Source of the DNA: Chara braunii | Lineage: Eukaryota > Streptophyta > Charophyceae > Charales > Characeae | NCBI GenBank assembly: GCA_003427395.1 | Contig: BFEA01000368.1 | Span: 646,281-670,932, forward strand | Direction: 5' to 3' | Length of the DNA: 24,652 nucleotides | Shown: in pieces, positions 21,117-24,652 of the stretch | Numbering within the stretch: the stretch's first letter is position 1 | How the letters are laid out: each line of letters opens with the position of its first letter | Made by a program: the position numbers and the translations under genes | Notes under the pieces: generated by a model | What the model was told of the DNA's origin: nothing | What the model saw: the letters and a program-made list of their open reading frames with translations, nothing else | Database searches by the model: none

Positions 21117-22074
21117 CTGTACTCCCTACCGCTTTTGCTCCGCTATTTGCACAGCTTCAGTGACCACGGCCTAGTGGTGACTTGCGCTGCTCGGAACGCC
21201 CAGTCGGCCCGAGCCCGACAGATGTGCTCGGTCGCAATATGACCGTTTCCCCCACAGCGCCCCAGACTCCTCTTTCGCCGTGGCCGGTAAGCTATTGAAC
21301 AACTCCGGTTGTCCTGCGGGGGACCTGGGGAGATTTGCACAGCGACTGGCCCTCCGAAGGAACTTGGTCCCAATGCTACCGGCTGACCCCTGGCAGGTAT
21401 CGCCTCCCTGCCGTAGTAGGTATCGCACCTGCTCGATGGTACGGCTCCCATATGTTCCCTCGTTAGAGGCTCGAACACGAGCGCGGCTGCTACGGGGTTC
21501 CCCGCGAATACAACACACCCCCATGCGGCCCCGCCGGATCCGAAACGTAGGTCACACATATTTAGCACTACCGGGCCTTTTGCCTCAAGTGCAATTACAA
21601 ACTCAAACCCTGACCACGCCGTGGTTTTCTCTACTACGGCGTGGTGGAGGACTTTTGCCAGCACCCTGAACATGCGAACTAGCTGGACTCGGCGCGCACT
21701 CAAGGTCCTCGTGTATCATGACGACCACTGAACCCGGCTTCTCGCCCAAGTCAAGGAATGCCGGAACGCAAAAAGATAATACTCCAAAAGAGATTATTCA
21801 GAGACTTTTGATCGTCAGAATGTGACGGACGAGGGGAGATAAAAAACTAGCATCGTTCCGACGCCGCCGTTGGCAAAACCAAGGGTGATAGCCCCGCCGG
21901 CCCCCAATCCCTTGGTCCATTCACCCTACTCTGATATCCCTGCGCCGTCGCCGCTCGACCTGGATCCATATATCTTCAGACTAGAAGTCCGATATCGTAA
22001 CCAATAACGCGAGGCCCAAGTCTGGGTCCAACTTTGACAACCACCTAAATAAGCGAAGACCATGCTGTCGGATC

Positions 22075-22096
22075 AAATACCCTTACAAGGGTATTT
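22075..22096. repeat. Perfect 10-bp inverted repeat next to the 5' LTR outer end
   Basis: AAATACCCTT and AAGGGTATTT surround AC, starting 16 bp outside the LTR. The element-internal palindrome at 10038-10055 is the same core in the opposite orientation. Confidence 0.8.
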
Positions 22097-22397
22097 AGCC
22101 ATGCTCTTGCATTCGACACAGTGACAACGTCGGCTACCGTGACGGAGCCAGTCTGGGATAAAAAGGGTGTGCACGCTTTGGCGTGGCACTTGAATCGAGT
22201 TCCTCGGCCATTGAGGCCGGGACGAATCGGTGAGAAAGTTTAGAAAGTATGAGAGCGTGTTGTTATGACGCGCGCTTCGATGGTTAGGATTGGTAGTAAT
22301 ACCCTTTGACCGATAAGGTCGAGGGGTCGGTTGGGATAGTGCTGTGTCAGATAGATCTACGACGCGCACTAAGACTTACTCATTGGTACGTTAGTTG

Positions 22398-22421
22398 CGC
22401 CCCGGCCGTACGGCCGAGGCG
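22398..22421. repeat. 24-bp near-perfect GC-rich palindrome
   Basis: Arms CGCCCCGGCCGT and ACGGCCGAGGCG meet at a TA centre with a single mismatch in 12 pairs. It could extrude as a cruciform or bind a dimeric protein. No neighbouring gene is visible to give it a role. Confidence 0.75.
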
Positions 22422-22974
22422 ATTATTAATGTGTGGTCGACGAGATTTGCAATAACACTCGGAATGCTAACTGATGTATTTTTCTGCTCGGCGGCTTGGT
22501 CCCTACACATCTACTGAGGCTTGAATGGTACTGGCCGACCTACCACTTAAGTGTTTTTCCCCGCTACTCTGATAGTCGCAAGCCTACCCCCGGTACTTGG
22601 GTGTTTTCCGCTGCAACCCTCAAAGTCACGGCCGCAGGTAAGTACCGGCCCTATGGGGCCTCTCAAATGAACAAGTGTCATTGCGGGTCACACTCACACT
22701 CAGGCCGAAAAAAAAAGCACTCTGACAGGCACGCGGATCAGCAAGCGTACACACATTCAGAATTAGAGATGGACTCGGGCCACTAGGTTCGCGAAGTCCC
22801 CATTCTTCTACTTATACCGGGACTGCTCCTTTCTTACTCAAAGCAGGAGCTAGCCCAGTAGGTTTCCGTATCGATTGCCAAGCGACAGACTCGAGGATCG
22901 AGTCCGCCTGCCTGGGGGCTAGCTCCATTTTGGTAGGAGCTCAGTTATAGCCCACGGGCATCTTATTTTCGACC

Positions 22975-23050
22975 CCGAGTTTGGCTGCGGGGCTCGAACC
23001 CGTGACCTCACGGTTGGGATTAGAGGGTGTTAGTTAGTTAGTTGGTCTAC
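22975..23050 (-). other. tRNA-like sequence with pol III B box (possible SINE remnant)
   Basis: On the minus strand, ACGGG-TTCGAGC-CCCGC has the T-loop sequence and size of a tRNA T arm and contains GGTTCGAGCC, a match to the pol III B box (22991-23000). Upstream there is GAGGTC, resembling a variable loop, and then a TTAG/CTAA tetranucleotide repeat where a D arm would be. Acceptor-stem pairing is not visible. A decayed tRNA-derived SINE head is the best guess. Confidence 0.35.
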
Positions 23051-23086
23051 CCGACACTTGGCAGGATAGGGAAGATAGGCAGTTAG

Positions 23087-23160
23087 ATTTTGTTTTCTTT
23101 TTTTTTCTTATTTCTTATTTTCTTATTTCATTTTTCTTATTTCTTATTTTCTTATTTCTG
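23087..23160. repeat. Homopyrimidine (TTTCTTA)-type repeat with a 28-bp perfect duplication
   Basis: A T-rich tract is built from TTTCTTA and TTTTCTTA units. Within it, a 28-bp segment at 23102-23129 is repeated exactly at 23131-23158, separated by one A. It could be the tail of a reverse-transcribed element or simple-sequence DNA. Confidence 0.9.
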
Positions 23161-23620
23161 ATATTCGTTGTTCCTTGCGGTGCCGGTAACTATGGCCGAT
23201 GGGTTTACTTCGACGAATCTGCCACAAAACCCGAGACAGATTCATTCCAACAGAAATCCGTTCGTCCCCGTCTGCGGCATGGGCGAATCGGCACAGTTTA
23301 CTCGATCGTGGAAAACAAAGAGACTAGTGTAGGGGAGGAGAGTGAACGCGAGTAGGAAGAAGTCGACCGTGCAACAGAGGAAGTGAACGTGAGGAAGGAA
23401 ATCGGGCGAAGGCATGGGAACGTGCGGGAAGCGAAAAGAGAGAAAGACACTTCGGGGGAAAGACTTATTGAACGCTGTGTGCCGTAGCCGTGATCGAGAG
23501 AAACCGAATCCAACTGTATTTTAATCAAACTCATACTTCTGAATTTGTGTGGATATTATTGTGCCAAAATATAATTATTCTGTGGATACCATTTCGTTAT
23601 TAATTACTACGATTATCATG
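23161..23620. other. Unassigned flank
   Basis: No gene or repeat is recognisable. A purine-rich stretch around 23310-23460 gives a 78-codon minus-strand frame rich in Ser, but nothing supports it as coding. Confidence 0.45.
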
Positions 23621-23623
23621 ATT

Positions 23624-23692
23624 ATCTGTTATTATTAATATTATTATTATCATTACTGTTGTTATTATTATTACTATTATTATTAATATCAT
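23624..23692. repeat. Imperfect (ATT)n microsatellite
   Basis: A run of ATT and TTA triplets is interrupted by single substitutions such as ATC, ACT and GTT, in an AT-rich context. Confidence 0.9.
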
Positions 23693-23723
23693 TTGATCTT
23701 GCATGCTAGAATGAGAGTTAGAG

Positions 23724-23798
23724 GTAGGAAGGGTGCAGGGGGAGGATCGTCGTTGAATGTGACGACTTCTACCTCCTTCACCCCTCTGCCTTTCCTAC
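23724..23798. other. Long imperfect hairpin of about 75 nt
   Basis: GTAGGAA at 23724 pairs with TTCCTAC ending at 23798. Further in, AGGGG pairs with CCCCT and GAGG with CCTC, and GTCGT with ACGAC closes a central loop. Several mismatches and offsets interrupt the stem. Size and shape resemble a plant microRNA precursor, and the C-rich 3' arm ends in TTTCCTAC. I do not recognise a known mature microRNA. A decayed foldback element is equally possible. Confidence 0.4.
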
Positions 23799-23937
23799 GA
23801 CTAAGCCCTTCGCGCACCGATCTTCTCAATTAATGGATGTGAAAGCGATGCTTTCAATCGCCGCTGAAATTAAACTTAAGTGCAAGAGATTTCAAATTTC
23901 ATGCTTGATCAGTTCAGATGCATGACTAGTAACAGGG

Positions 23938-24049
23938 CGATTGCGGGAGCTCCGCCGGAGTTCAGGCGGAACTTTGGAGGCAGGGAACCGTAAGGTACGC
24001 ACGCGCTTTAAGCCTAAACCCTAACCCCTAAACCCTAAATCTATAAACC
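23938..24049 (+). promoter_or_regulatory. Diverged copy of the LTR promoter block with a TATA motif
   Basis: Positions 23938-23996 match the 59-bp block upstream of the LTR TATA motif with about 13 differences and no gaps. The sequence then runs through CCCTAAA-type repeats (about 24010-24040) to TATAAACC at 24042-24049, the same octamer as in the LTRs. Orientation is plus, opposite to the large element. This suggests the start of transcription of a second, related element whose LTR extends right, past the window. Confidence 0.5.
24010..24040. repeat. Short interstitial plant telomere-like repeats
   Basis: CTAAACCCTAA, CCCCTAAACCCTAAAT and related strings repeat the CCCTAAA plant telomere unit four times imperfectly. 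The tract is too short for a telomere. Its position between the conserved block and the TATA motif is where plant promoters carry telo-box elements (AAACCCTAA). Confidence 0.7.
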
Positions 24050-24522
24050 TTCGAGCAATTACCTAATGACTGCATTAATAAATGAAGTACTTTGAGTCGG
24101 GGGTCCTTCAAGGCTAAACCCGAAGACAAAAGGGAAGGCAATAATGCTTGAGTAAGGGAAGAAATGCATGATCTGACTTAGTATTTCTTTTGGGGTATGA
24201 TGGCCAAGGGGGTTGAATTTTGACAATTTTCCCTTGCTTATGGGCCGCCTGACAAGTGATAAGAGAAGTGGATCATAGTAGACTGCAGAACTTATGCACG
24301 ATGTAATCAGATATTGAGATGTAGGAATGCCTCGATAGATCTGTATCCTATGATTAACCCACACCCACGTACTCCTAAAAGGTCCAAACTAACTCAGCTA
24401 AGGATCAGACAGACGAACTTAAGACATAAGGTGCAAGTCCCGTGTGACCCACCTGCATGGTCCTAAAGGCTTCCGGACGGTCCAGGACTGGGATTGAGCG
24501 TCAAACATTAATATATATACTA
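24050..24522 (+). mobile_element. Probable LTR segment of a second related element
   Basis: No coding frame of note occurs here. The stretch lies between the putative promoter and the 43-nt hairpin repeats. It contains one diverged member of that hairpin family at 24256-24299 (GTG-ATAAG with CTTAT-G-CAC), about 215 bp after the TATA motif. The assignment rests on the promoter block and hairpins, not on LTR boundaries, which lie outside the window. Confidence 0.35.
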
Positions 24523-24652
24523 GGCGATAAGAGAAGCGAGGCTCTAAGAAGCCTGCGTTATCGCCATATTAACAATATATACTAGGTGGTAAGAGGAGCG
24601 AGGCTCCGAGAAGCCTGCCTTACCACCATACTATTATATACTAGGCGATAAG
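24523..24652 (+). repeat. Tandem 43-nt hairpins with compensatory stems, cut by the window edge
   Basis: Two complete hairpins (24523-24565 and 24585-24627) and the start of a third (from 24644) repeat every 59-62 bp, each preceded by ATATACTA. The outer stems are GGCGATAA/TTATCGCC and GGTGGTAA/TTACCACC: they differ at three positions, and each change is matched on the opposite arm. The interior (AGCGAGGCTC...AGAAGCCTGC) is nearly constant and can form its own AGGCT/AGCCT stem. Confidence 0.9.

Larger units (their letters stand above)
3045..22059 (-). mobile_element. Giant-LTR, non-autonomous (LARD-like) LTR retrotransposon
   Basis: Two direct repeats of about 6.6 kb bracket a 5.7-kb internal segment. 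Both repeats have a TGT...ACA-type boundary; the outer end of the right copy has one changed base (AGA). A tRNA-Asp primer-binding site abuts the inner edge of the right repeat and reads on the minus strand, so the element runs right to left. tRNA-Asp priming is typical of the Tat/Athila/Ogre branch of plant Ty3 elements. No gag-pol coding survives or can be seen, so mobility would have to be supplied in trans. The flanking bases (GGCGT at left, CCATG at right) do not form a target-site duplication, and no good polypurine tract is present. The two LTRs differ by several percent plus indels, which suggests an old insertion. Confidence 0.85.
15439..22059 (-). repeat. 5' LTR of the giant element (copy B)
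   Basis: This copy is collinear with 3045-9695 over its whole length. On the sense strand its end reads ...GCGCTCGACA at 15439, next to the primer-binding site. Its start lies near 22059, where TG has become TC. In sense order it contains the four-unit ~178-bp hairpin repeat, a CAG/CAACAG-rich segment, the 59-bp promoter block with TATAAACC, the seven-hairpin array and three 121-124-bp tandem units, followed by a terminal ~2 kb. A 6.6-kb LTR is very long compared with the few hundred to 5 kb common in plants. Confidence 0.9.
22060..23030. other. Right flank of the retroelement, unassigned
   Basis: No recognised gene. Frames of 96-98 codons on both strands have no domain or conserved motif. 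Small palindromes occur at 22075-22096 and 22398-22421. A degenerate direct duplication of roughly 60-70 bp around 22525-22640 ends in a consensus-like splice donor (GCAGGTAAGT near 22635). I see no intact gene structure that would use it. Confidence 0.5.

Noticed and set aside
22496-22786. 96-codon plus-strand frame in the right flank
   Set aside because: It spans a degenerate duplication and a splice-donor-like site, has no recognisable domain, and its His/Lys/Ser-rich tail looks like chance.
22975-23050. Functional tRNA gene
   Set aside because: The T arm and B box are good, but no acceptor-stem pairing or D arm could be found.
24010-24040. True telomere or chromosome end
   Set aside because: Only about four imperfect CCCTAAA units are present, with unrelated sequence on both sides.

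Overview
The window looks like repeat-rich, gene-poor nuclear DNA from a plant. No operon, no dense set of genes and no recognisable host gene is present. Three things point to a plant. There is a primer-binding site matching the 3' end of tRNA-Asp, which is typical of Tat/Athila/Ogre-type Ty3 (gypsy) elements. There are short CCCTAAA-type repeats near 24010-24040. The LTRs also carry AT-rich tandem repeats of a style I associate with plant repeats. The species cannot be named from this sequence, and the plant assignment is an inference.

Layout. Positions 1-3044 are non-coding flank with a (TG)n tract, a large compound (GA)n tract and several degenerate tandem duplications. Positions 3045-22059 form one very large LTR retrotransposon in minus orientation. 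Its 5' LTR is 15439-22059, the internal region is 9696-15438 and its 3' LTR is 3045-9695. Each LTR is about 6.6 kb, longer than the 5.7-kb internal region. The internal region has no visible gag, protease, reverse transcriptase, RNase H or integrase. Its only substantial reading frame is a 224-codon sense-strand ORF (12627-13301) that I do not recognise. The element is therefore best described as a non-autonomous, LARD-like element with giant LTRs. Positions 22060-23937 are flank with a tRNA-like B box, homopyrimidine and ATT repeats, and a long imperfect hairpin. Positions 23938-24652 look like part of a second, related but diverged element on the plus strand.

The most interesting signal is in the LTRs. 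On the sense strand, a TATAAACC motif is preceded by a conserved 59-bp block. About 240 bp downstream lies a 619-bp array of seven small hairpins. Their loop is nearly constant (plus-strand CATTCRTCTTAGAAACAAT), while the stems differ from hairpin to hairpin and remain self-complementary. The array occurs in both LTRs at exactly the same length. At the right edge of the window the same arrangement recurs with a different hairpin family. There, the 59-bp block (about 78% identical) is followed by TATAAACC and then by 43-44-nt hairpins whose stems also co-vary (GGCGATAA/TTATCGCC, GGTGGTAA/TTACCACC, GTG-ATAAG/CTTAT-CAC). A further hairpin series with a ~178-bp period lies upstream of the promoter in each LTR. 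I interpret this as a family of giant-LTR elements whose transcripts would begin with arrays of structure-conserved, sequence-variable hairpins. The structures and coordinates are read directly from the sequence; any function is inference.
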